Assembly: GCF_011764545.1 (NCBI RefSeq)
Contig: NZ_AP022870.1
Span: 1,410,001-1,474,000 of the forward strand
DNA: 64,000 bases
DNA from: Phytohabitans flavus
GTDB taxonomy: Bacteria; Actinomycetota; Actinomycetes; Mycobacteriales; Micromonosporaceae
Reading direction: 5' to 3'
Shown one piece after another: positions 47,773-55,912 of this stretch (positions are counted from its first letter, which is position 1; each line of letters begins with the position of its first letter). Both the position numbers and the translations under genes were made by a program. Under the pieces are notes generated by a model. It was not told the origin of the DNA and did not search any database. It saw nothing but the letters and a program-made list of their open reading frames with translations.

Positions 47773-48465
47773 CGGGTCGTGACCGTCCAGCCGACTGCTG
47801 TCGAGACGGAACCCGACTCCGCGGATGGTCTCGATCAGGCCGTCCCGGTCGAGCTTGGTACGGAGCGCACTGATGTGCACGTCGAGCGTGCGCGTGGACC
47901 CGATCCAGTTCTCGTCCCACACTCGGGCGATGAGCTCGTTCCGACGCATGACAATTCCCGGCTCCTCGGCCAGCGCGACTAGCAGGTCGAACTCCTTGAG
48001 GGTCAACGTCACCTCCCGGCCGTCGATGACCACCTGCCGGGCGCGCGGCCGGATCGACAGGGCGCCGAGGATGATCCTGCTCTCGGGTGGCGACTCGTTG
48101 GGCTCCCGGCACCAGATGGCCCGCCGGGCGTTGGCTGTCACCCGGGCCAGCAGCACCAGACTCCCACAGGGCTTGACGATGTAGTCGTCGGCCCCGCTCG
48201 ACAGGCTCAGAACGATGGCCGCCTCGTCGGCCACATCGCTGAACATCACGATCGGTACCCGTGACCGCTGCCGTATCCGTCGGCATACCTCGATTCCGTT
48301 CAGGTCGGGAAGGTTCATCCCGAGAAGGACGATGTCGGCGTCGGGTGCGTATTCGACGGCGGCATTGCCGGTGTTGATTTGCTCTACCTGGTGCCCCCCG
48401 CGCACCAAAATGGACGCCGCTCCTTCGCGGTGGGTCGAGTCGACATCGACCAAAAGAATGCGCAA
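47755..48465 (-). CDS. OmpR-family response regulator with degenerate receiver domain
   Basis: This 236-residue regulator has an N-terminal receiver fold (about 1-115) and a C-terminal OmpR/PhoB winged helix (about 135-225, TLTLKEFDLLVALAEEPG and TLDVHISALRTKLDRDG). The start is TTG 48465, with GGGAG seven bases upstream, giving MRILLVDVDS. In the receiver, acidic residues 7 and 9, Ser76 and Lys98 are kept, but the phospho-acceptor position in IVLLGMNLPD is Gly49 instead of Asp. Phosphotransfer therefore looks impossible, and no histidine kinase gene is adjacent. Some antibiotic-cluster regulators of this type (JadR1, for example) respond to ligands rather than phosphorylation, so this is a plausible cluster-situated regulator that senses a product or intermediate. 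That role is inferred. Confidence 0.9.
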   Translation of the reverse strand: MRILLVDVDSTHREGAASILVRGGHQVEQINTGNAAVEYAPDADIVLLGMNLPDLNGIEVCRRIRQRSRVPIVMFSDVADEAAIVLSLSSGADDYIVKPCGSLVLLARVTANARRAIWCREPNESPPESRIILGALSIRPRARQVVIDGREVTLTLKEFDLLVALAEEPGIVMRRNELIARVWDENWIGSTRTLDVHISALRTKLDRDGLIETIRGVGFRLDSSRLDGHDPSPRDR

Positions 48466-49050
48466 TTCAATATCTCCCGTGGTCGACGTGATGGCGGGAA
48501 ATGAGGGCCAGGAATTGAAAAGAAGCGGCTCTGCATAGAGCGTGAACGCAATTTGTTGCGGCCATCAATTCGGTGCTCCCCCGGCGTGCGGCAACAATGC
48601 CGACCAGTCTTCCCGGCGCACCTCGCCTCGATACTAGTCAGTGAATCTTGCTCACGCCATCCCTGCTATACGGTGGCATTTAACAGGCTATGGCGGGATA
48701 TAAGGACGTCAAACTTTGGTCACGAGGAGTATGGGTGTCGGTGGTCATCGATGAATCAATAATTCAAGCAAATGTCGGTCCTTGTCCGACCATGTCGCAG
48801 TCACGATGTGCGAGAAGTAGGTGGGAGCGTGACCACCTTCGTTACGACGAGTAGTCGACAGGCAATGGCTTGCGCCAGGTTTCGGAAGGGTTTCGGTGCT
48901 GGAAAACATGCGTGACTCAATACCGCGGCGACGCCGGCACAACCAGGGTTTGCCCTGGCGGGTGAGCTGCCGTCGGTAATGCCATGGCACATGGCCTGAG
49001 GCTGCCATCAGCGAGGGCGAGGCCGTTGGAGGGCTGCCCGGTCCAGCGCC
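48466..49050. other. non-coding stretch, promoter side of the response regulator
   Basis: No convincing gene is seen in this stretch. The left part is comparatively AT-rich and must carry the promoter of the leftward response-regulator gene. An inverted repeat at 48943-48958 (CCAGGG, four-base loop, CCCTGG) could form a short hairpin, but no T run follows. To the right begins a set of decayed gene fragments. Confidence 0.4.
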
Positions 49051-49170
49051 GCCGTAGTGGCGCAGGCACATCTCCTCCAGTGTCGGCGGGCTGCCGGTCA
49101 GGCTCCGTGCGCCCAGCGGCGCCAGCACACGGACCACCTCGTCGAGTCCGGCAGTGTCCACATCCAACCG
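49051..49170 (-). pseudogene. remnant: C-terminal end of a drug-resistance ABC transporter ATPase
   Basis: Read on the minus strand, this stretch encodes LDVDTAGLDEVVRVLAPLG followed by ARSLTGSPPTLEEMCLRHYG. This is the pattern of the last 40 residues of ATPases from 'exporter of polyketide antibiotics' transporters, whose usual ending is RSLTxxPPTLEELFLRHYG. No Walker motifs lie upstream; the sequence on that side passes directly into an unrelated remnant, so only the tail survives. A fragment of the matching permease type is seen at 55535-55912 on the other strand. Confidence 0.6.
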
Positions 49171-49250
49171 GGCGTGATGGCAGGGATCCGTGCGGCAGCG
49201 CGGCGGGTCGGAGTCTGCCTTGCGCGCCGCGGCGCAAGAGCACCGCATCC

Positions 49251-49387
49251 GACCTTGCGCCAGGTGGTGCCGCCGTCGTCGCTGTAGACGATCATCGCGC
49301 CGTGCGGGTGCGCGCCGCTGGCGGTCGTCCTGCCGGAGTTGACGCGACCATCAGCCGGCCCACGTGTGGGCCACGTTCCAGATTGAT
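49251..49387 (-). pseudogene. remnant: BNR-repeat (sialidase-like) fragment
   Basis: Two minus-strand frames together give LERGPHVGRLMVAS and then AMIVYSDDGGTTWRKVG. These resemble consecutive pieces of bacterial exo-sialidase/BNR proteins, where a GRLVVP strand precedes a YSDDGGxTW Asp-box. The two pieces lie in different frames, with no start, signal peptide or further Asp-boxes nearby. It is best read as a short decayed fragment directly abutting the ABC ATPase remnant. Confidence 0.45.
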
Positions 49388-49397
49388 GGCGTGCGAC

Positions 49398-49498
49398 GGG
49401 CCGATCCCGCGTGCGCGGGAGCAGGGCCGCGGTCCGCGGTCCGCGGTCCGCGAAGATCATATGTCGCTCCGGGACCACCCCCGCGTGCGCGGGAGCAG
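49398..49498. CRISPR. two-repeat CRISPR remnant, type I-E-like
   Basis: Two copies of a repeat end in the shared string CCCGCGTGCGCGGGAGCAG (49406-49424 and 49480-49498). The longer copy starts GGGACCACC, matching the actinobacterial I-E repeat style, with a GC-rich inner palindrome and a GAGCA(G/C) end. The copies are 27 and 28 bases; the family length is 29, and the missing bases fall in C and G runs. The 46-base interval holds three tandem copies of GGTCCGC (49431-49451). Removing two of them leaves 32 bases, the usual I-E spacer length. No third repeat is found one period to either side, and no cas gene lies in the window. Confidence 0.6.
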
Positions 49499-49545
49499 CA
49501 CGTCGTTTTGAAAGAGGCCGAGCCTCAAAGACGTTCGATGCCGCC

Positions 49546-49803
49546 CTATTGCGCAGGCCGTCTACGGGAGACGCGACCGCCGCCCGTCGGAGGGCGCAGC
49601 CGTACCACCAGGTCGGCCCAGGCGTGGGCCTCGTCTGGCGTGAGCGGGGCACCCGGGAGGTCCCCGCCGCGCGGCGGCCGTACCGGTTCGGCTGGCGGGA
49701 GCGCCACCAACGGGTTTGCTCCACCGGCGAAGCTGCCGATCAGGGACAGCCCCGCGACGAGGTGGCGGAGGAGGCCAGGTATGGCAGCGCGGATCCGTTC
49801 CAC
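49546..49803 (-). CDS. small hypothetical protein, possibly DUF6059-like
   Basis: This 85-residue open frame starts with a hydrophobic helix-forming segment (IPGLLRHLVAGLSLIGSFAG) and ends with a Pro-rich linker and APLTPDEAHAWADLVVRLRPP. That arrangement recalls the small actinobacterial DUF6059 proteins sometimes found beside secondary-metabolite genes, but I cannot confirm the family by eye. It ends inside a region of decayed genes and its start is only 10 bases from the metK remnant, so it may also be non-functional. Low confidence. Confidence 0.3.
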   Translation of the reverse strand: MERIRAAIPGLLRHLVAGLSLIGSFAGGANPLVALPPAEPVRPPRGGDLPGAPLTPDEAHAWADLVVRLRPPTGGGRVSRRRPAQ

Positions 49804-49812
49804 GGCTGCGCG

Positions 49813-50526
49813 TCAGGCAGCGACGGACTTGACGTCGGCGACGCGGTCGGTGCGTTTCCAGGTGAACCGCTGCGCCAAGCCGGCGGCGACTACGTTCTTG
49901 GCCACCCACCGCATCGCGTACGCCGCCGAATGGTCCACATTGGACAGATCCTTGCCCGAGAACGCTCCACCGCCGTGCCGGGCACACCCGCCATAGGTGT
50001 CCACAACGATCTTCCGGCCGGTCAACCTGGCGTCGCCCATCGACCCACCCAACTCGAACCGCCCGGTTGGATTCACCAGCAGCCGGTACCCCTCGATGTC
50101 CGGTGTCTCCGTACAGGCGAAGCCGGACGTTATCCCCTGATCGCCAGCGCCTTGCGCATCCAGCGCACTGCCCGACTCACCCGAGCGCAACTCGATCGCC
50201 GAGTCGACGCCCTGTGCGATGTCCGGCGACTGTGACCCGATCGCGATGTTCACCCCCCAGGAGGCCCCGTCGAAGCCCTTCTTCGACGAGTCGTACCCGA
50301 TCCGTAGAATCGTCTCCCACACGATCGCCGGGATATCTGAAAACGCCCGCGTGGTCACCTCACCCGCGACGTGCACCTGACCCGTCGTGATCAACGTATC
50401 CACCGTCACCCGGCTGCGTGGGTCCGCACCGATCAACGCGTCCAGCACGCCGCCACTGATCCGATCAGCGATCTTGTCCGGATGCCCCTCCGTCACCGAT
50501 TCCGACGTGAACAAACGACGCGTCAT
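49813..50526 (-). pseudogene. metK: S-adenosylmethionine synthetase remnant with internal deletion
   Basis: The 237-residue frame starts like a normal MetK ([15 protein letters not shown]) and runs well to [18 protein letters not shown] (about residue 141). It then jumps directly to the late-middle segment [20 protein letters not shown] and [18 protein letters not shown], and stops after [13 protein letters not shown] with an unrelated tail. Full-length MetK has about 400 residues, so roughly 100 internal residues and the C-terminal domain are missing, including parts of the active site. It cannot be a complete enzyme. SAM synthetase genes occur in clusters with methyltransferases, and two C-methyltransferase domains are present here, so it may be a decayed former cluster gene. 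Confidence 0.85.
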
Positions 50527-50548
50527 CGCTTCCCCCTGACGAGTTGGT

Positions 50549-50636
50549 TCAGGCCATGCTCACCGGCGGGCGCGGCGATCGAAAGTGGCCGTTTGATGAC
50601 GGCCCCGCCGGCTGTCCCCAACGGACCACCTCAGCG
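50549..50636 (+). repeat. diverged direct repeat, copy 1
   Basis: This 88-base stretch can be aligned with 58565-58653 over its whole length. Blocks identical between the two include CATGCTCAC, CGTTTGATGACG and GGACCAC, and overall roughly 70 percent of positions agree by eye. Both copies can be read as ML(T)...R(K/Q)W.FDD from an ATG after TCAG. Copy 1 lies between the metK remnant and the end of the PIG-L gene. The source gene is not recognised. Confidence 0.6.
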
Positions 50637-51434
50637 CAGGCCGGCGAAGAGATCTACCTCGCGGGCCGGGGAGGGGACGTCACTGTGCCGGAGGATGAAG
50701 TATTCCTGGCCGAATACTGGCCGCAGGACCTCGGGCGGCAGGAGCAGAAAGAACATGTTCTCGCCCTGGCTGGTGTGCGCCTCAAGCGCCTTGCACTTGT
50801 TATCCGCGTAGGGTGCGACGTCGATCGTCGTGGTGACCTCGTCGTCCGGGATGCCGAAGTCCTCCGGCGGCTCGAAGCCGAGCTCGATGCCGGCATCCAG
50901 CATGTGCTGGAACAGGTCCTTGAGCGCGCCCCGGGGATCGCGGTGTGGTAGAACTTGCGCGGAATGCGGGTCGATCTCGCCGCTTCCAGGGCGATCCGGT
51001 GGGCTTGGACGTGATCGGGGTGGCCGTACCCGCCGTTTTCGTCGTAGGTGACGACAACGTCGGGCCGGTACTGCTCCATCAGCGCGGCGAGGCGGGCAGC
51101 GGCGTCGGCCACAGGGATGTTGGCAAACGCCTCTGGGTGGTTGTTCGCCTCCCAGCCGGCCATGCCCGTGTCGCGATATCCCAGCAGCTCCACATGATCG
51201 ACGCCGAGGTGGCCGGCTGATGTCCGGAGCTCCTCCAACCGGAGCCGGGCGACCTCCGCCGCGTCGTGCCCGGCCTGATCCGGCTTCATGCCGTCGGGGC
51301 CGTCGCCCTGCTCGCCGTTGGTACACGTCACCAGCACCGTACGCACGCCTTCGGCGGCGTAGCGAGCGAGAATTCCCCCGTGCTGATCACTTCGTCGTCG
51401 GGTGTGCGTGTACCGCCATTAATGTCAGTCCCAT
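50631..51434 (-). CDS. PIG-L family deacetylase (mycothiol conjugate amidase-like), frame broken
   Basis: Three one-base losses break this gene: near 50929-50936 (CCCC/GGGG), in the C run 51375-51379, and near 51400. Repaired, it runs from ATG 51434 to the stop at 50631, about 268 residues. The zinc-binding N-terminal motif reads MAVHAHPDDE after repair, then TCTNGEQGDGPDG, and VVTYDENGGYGHPDHVQAHR carries the second zinc site. The C-terminal EAHTSQGENMFF is also family-typical. The PIG-L/LmbE superfamily hydrolyses N-acetyl or related amide bonds of sugars; mycothiol S-conjugate amidase and MshB are the actinobacterial examples. Within the cluster it might remove an acyl group from a sugar or act in thiol-dependent detoxification; neither can be chosen. 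It is divergent from the acyltransferase gene. Confidence 0.75.
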
Positions 51435-51499
51435 GCTCTCACCCTAGGTGGCGATCCCTCCGAACCGTCGAGAGCGGAGCGAATGGACGCCGACATGTT

Positions 51500-51516
51500 G
51501 GGGACACCTCATGTCC
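51500..51516. promoter_or_regulatory. inverted repeat in the divergent promoter region
   Basis: GGGACA (51500-51505), five bases, then TGTCCC (51511-51516) form a perfect inverted repeat. It lies in the 175-base gap between the divergent PIG-L and acyltransferase genes. The spacing is operator-like. No regulator can be assigned. Confidence 0.3.
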
Positions 51517-51609
51517 CTGGCACGAATAGACCACTTCCGCGCAGAAGAGTTGGGCGGAAAATAAACCATCGTTACGGTTGTTGCCCCATCCTCGGAAGGA
51601 GTCGCGCGG

Positions 51610-52997
51610 ATGGCCCTCACTACCTCCAGCGAAAAAGCGGGTGTGGGCAGGAAAACGATAAAAGTCCGCAGGCCGTTGAGCCCCGTTGAGCGCTGGCTGT
51701 GGATATCGCATCAGATCTCGCCGATGAACGGGTTTGCCTGGGTGCAGGTGCGTGGCAAGATCTGCCCGGAGCAGTTGGCTTGGGCCGCAGCCGCGGTGGT
51801 CGCCGAACAGCCCCTTTTGCGGGTGTCGATTCATGCCAAAGCGGATGGCACCGACCCCTGGTACGAGCCCGCCGCCGAACCCGTCATGCCGATTCGCGTC
51901 GTGCACGCCGACGCTGACGACGAGCTGGCGGCCGAACGGGAACTCGACACCGTCGAGATGGCGGTGCCGGTGGACACGTCGACCGCGCCGATGGCCCGGC
52001 TGGTCGATGTGGTGCGGGGCGCGGGTACTGAGGCGGAAACACACGACCTTGTCCTGATAATGTCGCACACGATCGTCGATGCCACCGCCCGAGTGAACAT
52101 GCTCGCCCAGCTGCTCGGCTATGCCGCGGAGTGGGACCCCGATAGCGACCGGCCACGTTCGGTGGTTTCCCGAGACCCGGTCCCACCACTTGGCTACGCG
52201 CTGCCGCGTGGGGTCCGCGGCCTGCCCCGGGCCATGGCGGCGGTGTTCACCGAGCACATGGCGTCGCTCCGGGCGCGTACGAAGCCCCTCGCACCGGAGC
52301 GGTACGTGGCGCCGGCGGAGAAACGCACCCGGCTGCTGCTCCGGAAACTGTCCGGCGACCAGTTGAAGGCACTGCTGAGCACGTGCCGGCGAAACGGCGT
52401 GACCGTGCACGCGGTACTGTCCACGGCCGTCGCCAGAGCAGTCGGTCGCGAAATCGGCATCCAGCAGGGCAAGGTGACCATCCGAACGCCCGTCCAAGCA
52501 CGCGCGGAGCTGTCGCCACCGCTTGCCAGGAGCGACGTCGGAAACTACATGTGCGTTACGCAAACGTACGTGGATGTGGATCCAAATGCCGAATTCTGGG
52601 CCGTGGCCCGTCAATTCAACAAGGATCTCAAGAAGCGACTGCGGCTGCGGGCACACCTTTCGTCGATTGCGCTCATGAGGCGGTTCGCACCAAAATCCCT
52701 CGCGACCAGCACGCGTTTCGTCGACGGGATCGACGACCGCGCGGCCGGGGCCGTGTTGGTGTCCAACCTGGGACGCGTCGACTTTCCCGATCGAGTCGGT
52801 GACTGGGAGCTGTCCGCCGTTCAGTTCTTCTCCACGATGTCGGTCACCGGGCAAATGGCCATCTGCGCTGTGACGAGCAACGGTGTGCTTCACCTAAACA
52901 CGTGCTATGTCGAGGGCAGACGTCGGCCGAACGTGCGGCCCGGGTCACCGACGACACGCTGGCGATCCTGATGGCAGCGGTCGGTCGGGGAGAGTAG
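51610..52997 (+). CDS. PapA5-like condensation-fold acyltransferase
   Basis: This is a BAHD/condensation-type acyltransferase of the PapA5 group. The catalytic HxxxD-type motif is SHTIVDA with His153 and Asp157, and the second-half pattern VLVSNLGRVDFP is typical of the family, as is the N-terminal RPLSPVERWLW. ATG 51610 follows GGAAGGAG at a good distance. The literal frame runs into junk and stops at 52971; adding one G to GGG at 52914-52916 restores an in-frame tail (QTSAERAARVTDDTLAILM) ending at TAG 52995-52997, directly against the ATG of the next gene, 462 residues. PapA5 relatives transfer an acyl chain from an ACP or CoA onto a hydroxyl group. Here the acceptor could be a hydroxyl placed by a KR or the nearby P450 (inference). 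Confidence 0.85.
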
Positions 52998-54167
52998 ATG
53001 ATTACCACCGAGGCCTGGGTGCTGTACGCGAATCCGGAGGACGCGGAGCGACCGACGCGCGTCGAGGACGTGCTACGCCGGGAGAGTTTCTCGTTTCCCG
53101 AGCCGGACGACCACGAGGTGCTTGTTGAGCCGCTGTACGGCTCGTACGAGGCCAACATGGACCACGCGCTGACCCGCGATCCGATCGACGTGTGCCGGCA
53201 GCGCGGCGAGAAGTCCACGGTCATCGGCAACCTCGGCGTCGTACGGGTGCTGCGCCCGGGACCGTCCGCTCCGACTACGGTCCGCGAGGGCGACGTCTGC
53301 ATGGTCATGCCGTTCGGGAGACGCGATCGCCACGGGTACGCCGAACTGGTCTACGGCTACGACATGCCGGGGACCGTCGGGCTCATGACCAGACGCACCA
53401 AGGTCCGGGCGGAGAACCTCCTGCCCGTTCCCGTGGACAGCGCCTACTCGCTGCCGCAATGGGCCGCCTACGCGCGCTACTTCACGGCATGGGACAACTG
53501 GAGTGTCGCCTTCCACTGCTGGAAGGCGCAGATGCGCGAGGAGCATCTGGGCGATTACCTGGTGTTCGGCTGGGGCGGCGGCGTCTCCGTCGCCGAACTG
53601 GAGTTGGCGCGGCGCGCCGGATTCCGGGTGGCGATGACCGCGAGCACCGACGAGAGGCTGGCCTATCTGCGGGGCAAGGGAATCCAGCCGGTCGACCGCA
53701 GACTCTTTCCCGATCTGGCCAGGAGCGGGCACGGCGAAGACTTCGACCCGGTCGCCGATCGCCGCTACCGCGCCTCCGAACAAGAGTTCCTCCGGGTGAT
53801 CGCCGAACTCAGCGGCGGTGCGGGGGTAGCGATATTCATCGACAACATCGGCGCCCCGGTCTACAAGGCGACGCTGAAATCGCTGTCCCGGGAGGGCGTG
53901 GTGGCAACCGCCGGCTGGAAGGGCGGGATGAACCTGCTGAACCGCCGAGCCACCGAGTGCATCAAACGGCATCTGCATGTGCACACGCACGTCTGGCGTT
54001 TCCAGGACTCGGCACGGGTGCGCGACTACCAAGAGGAGACCGGGTGGATCGCCGACATCGATCCAGACGCGATCTACGGTTTCGACGAGATCCCCGTGCT
54101 CGCCCAGGATTACCGGATGGAAAAGCTGAGCACGTACTTCCCGATCTACCAGGTCAACCCGGTGTGA
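52998..54167 (+). CDS. MDR-superfamily NAD(P)H oxidoreductase
   Basis: This 389-residue protein has the two-domain pattern of medium-chain dehydrogenases/reductases. The N-terminal catalytic part contains PDDHEVLVEPLYGSYEANM and VREGDVCMVMPFG. The nucleotide-binding part starts with DYLVFGWGGGVSVAELELA (about residues 193-211), an unusual glycine-rich loop, and ends in a helical tail. The cysteine and histidine ligands of a catalytic zinc are not evident, so it is more like a quinone oxidoreductase or enoyl reductase than an alcohol dehydrogenase. It starts one base after the acyltransferase stop and precedes the P450, so the three are probably co-transcribed tailoring genes. The substrate is unknown. 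Confidence 0.75.
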   Translation: MITTEAWVLYANPEDAERPTRVEDVLRRESFSFPEPDDHEVLVEPLYGSYEANMDHALTRDPIDVCRQRGEKSTVIGNLGVVRVLRPGPSAPTTVREGDVCMVMPFGRRDRHGYAELVYGYDMPGTVGLMTRRTKVRAENLLPVPVDSAYSLPQWAAYARYFTAWDNWSVAFHCWKAQMREEHLGDYLVFGWGGGVSVAELELARRAGFRVAMTASTDERLAYLRGKGIQPVDRRLFPDLARSGHGEDFDPVADRRYRASEQEFLRVIAELSGGAGVAIFIDNIGAPVYKATLKSLSREGVVATAGWKGGMNLLNRRATECIKRHLHVHTHVWRFQDSARVRDYQEETGWIADIDPDAIYGFDEIPVLAQDYRMEKLSTYFPIYQVNPV

Positions 54168-54234
54168 CGTCGACGTCCCACATTGGCCCGCGCGGCGCTG
54201 CCCCTGGGCGGACCGAAGAATAGGAGCAGGATCG

Positions 54235-55482
54235 ATGACCGAATCCACCGTCGCCGGAGCCACCGAAGAGCAGTCGCTCGCCTTCCCTATGGCCCGCGGG
54301 TGCCCCATGCACCCGCCCTCGGAGTACGCGATGCTGCGGGCGGACCGGCCGGTTTCCAAAGTCACGCTGCCGACCGGCCAAGCGGCGTGGCTGGTGACCC
54401 GGCACGAGGAGGTCAGGCAGCTGCTGATCGACCCGCGGCTTAGCTCCGATCGCACCGCACCGGGATTTCCGCTCATGCTGCCGGTGCCGCCGGGCGCTCT
54501 CAGGCAGCTGAACCTCTCGCTAATCTCGATGGACCCACCTGAGCACCCCGCGCACCGACGCATGCTGATACCCGAGTTCACGATGAAGCGGATGCAGGTC
54601 CTGCGCGAGCGCATCCAGCAGATCGTGGACGAACGTGTCGACGCGCTCCTCGCGGCGCCCCGCCCGGCCGACCTGGTCGCCGAGCTGGCCATGCCGGTGC
54701 CTTCGCTGGTGATCTCCGAGCTGCTCGGCATTCCCTATCTCGATCGCGGCTTCTTCCAACCGCTGGCCATGCGCATCGTCAGCCGCGACAACAGTCCCCA
54801 GGTAAGGGCGGCGGCGGGCATGGAGCTCGCCACCTACCTTCACGAGCTGGTCGCCACCAAGGAGAAGGACCCGACCGACGATCTGCTCGGGCGGCTGATC
54901 CTGAAGAACCGCGAAGACGCCGTCATGAGTCGCGAGGACATCACGAACCTGGCCCGGTTGCTGCTGATCGCCGGACATATCACCACCACGGACATGATCT
55001 CGCTCGGCACCCTGGTCCTGCTCGAGAACCAGGACCAGCTGGCCCTGATCCGGGAGAATCCCGACCTCGTCGGCGAAGCGGTCGAAGAGGCGCTGCGCTA
55101 CTTCGGCATCGCGGACATGTCCCGCGCGGTACTCGAGGACGTCGAGATCGGCGGCGTGGTGATGCGCAAGGGCGAGGGGGTCATCTGCGCCGCGGTGGCG
55201 GCGAACTGGGACGGGGAGGTCTACGCGAATCCGGAGAGGTTCGACATCCGTCGCGGAGCCAGGCACCACCTCGGTTTCGGTCACGGCGCACACCGGTGCC
55301 TCGGCGACAACCTGGCCAGGCTGGAGCTGGAGATCGTATTCAAGACGCTCTTCTCGCGGATACCGTCCCTGCGACTGGCCGCCCCGGTCGAGGAACTGCC
55401 CTTCAAGGCCGACGCCACGCTCTACGGGGTCTACAGCGTGCCAGTCACCTGGGATCCCGACCCGAGAGCGATGGGGAGCTGA
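54235..55482 (+). CDS. cytochrome P450
   Basis: This 415-residue soluble actinobacterial P450 has the heme-binding loop FGHGAHRCLGDN with axial Cys355, the ExxR helix as EEALRYF, and an I-helix segment AGHITTTD in which the usual acidic residue after AGH is isoleucine, a notable variation. PEHPAHRRMLIPEF is the typical C-helix region. ATG 54235 follows AGGAGCAGG. It is the last gene of the + strand tailoring run, after the MDR oxidoreductase, and presumably hydroxylates or epoxidises the polyketide with electrons from ferredoxins encoded elsewhere; none is seen in the window. The substrate is inferred only from context. Confidence 0.93.
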   Translation: MTESTVAGATEEQSLAFPMARGCPMHPPSEYAMLRADRPVSKVTLPTGQAAWLVTRHEEVRQLLIDPRLSSDRTAPGFPLMLPVPPGALRQLNLSLISMDPPEHPAHRRMLIPEFTMKRMQVLRERIQQIVDERVDALLAAPRPADLVAELAMPVPSLVISELLGIPYLDRGFFQPLAMRIVSRDNSPQVRAAAGMELATYLHELVATKEKDPTDDLLGRLILKNREDAVMSREDITNLARLLLIAGHITTTDMISLGTLVLLENQDQLALIRENPDLVGEAVEEALRYFGIADMSRAVLEDVEIGGVVMRKGEGVICAAVAANWDGEVYANPERFDIRRGARHHLGFGHGAHRCLGDNLARLELEIVFKTLFSRIPSLRLAAPVEELPFKADATLYGVYSVPVTWDPDPRAMGS

Positions 55483-55534
55483 CCCCTGGCGCGATGCGGT
55501 CTCGCGAGCCCTTTCACCGCGTCTGTGGCGGGGC

Positions 55535-55912
55535 GTGTTCGTGCTGCTCGGCGTCGCGATCGCCGCCCTGCTGACGGTCGTTCGGCACACCCGCGCCGAG
55601 GAGGAGATGGGGCGCCGGGAGCTCATCGGCTCCACCGTCGTCGGTCGTCACGCGGCCCTGGGCGGCGCGTTCCTGCTGCGGGTCTGGTTGGCCTGGCCTT
55701 CGTGGTGGAGGTCGCCGGGACCTGGGTGCTGGCCTGCTTCCGGCACGGCTCGGCTCGGCCCGGCCGCGGGCAGGCCGAGCCTGCGCAGCCCGTACGCGCT
55801 CGCGTGGCGGCTGCACCGCGGCACGCTGCTCGCGTGGACGGCCGCGTTCGCCGTGGCCGGCATGGTCGTCGGCGGTGCTGCGGTTGCGCAGCTAGGAACT
55901 ACAGCCGGTGTC
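55535..55912 (+). pseudogene. remnant: permease of an 'exporter of polyketide antibiotics' ABC transporter
   Basis: The first 48 residues (VVRHTRAEEEMGRRELIGST and VVGRHAALGGAFLL) carry the characteristic RHTRAEEExGRxEL segment of this permease family. A lost G near 55681 shifts the frame; the following stretch GLVGLAFVVEVAG is membrane-like in the next frame. A later segment (LRSPYALAWRLHRGTLLAWTAAFAVAGMVVGG) resembles the start of the second half of the same family. The full protein has over 500 residues, so this is a deleted and shifted relic. It follows the P450 stop by about 50 bases and may mark a lost self-resistance exporter. Confidence 0.6.

Noticed and set aside
49357..49372. Palindrome GGCCCACGTGTGGGCC as a third CRISPR repeat
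   Set aside because: It lacks the GAGCAG end and sits about 48 bases from the neighbouring repeat instead of about 61; it overlaps the sialidase-like fragment.
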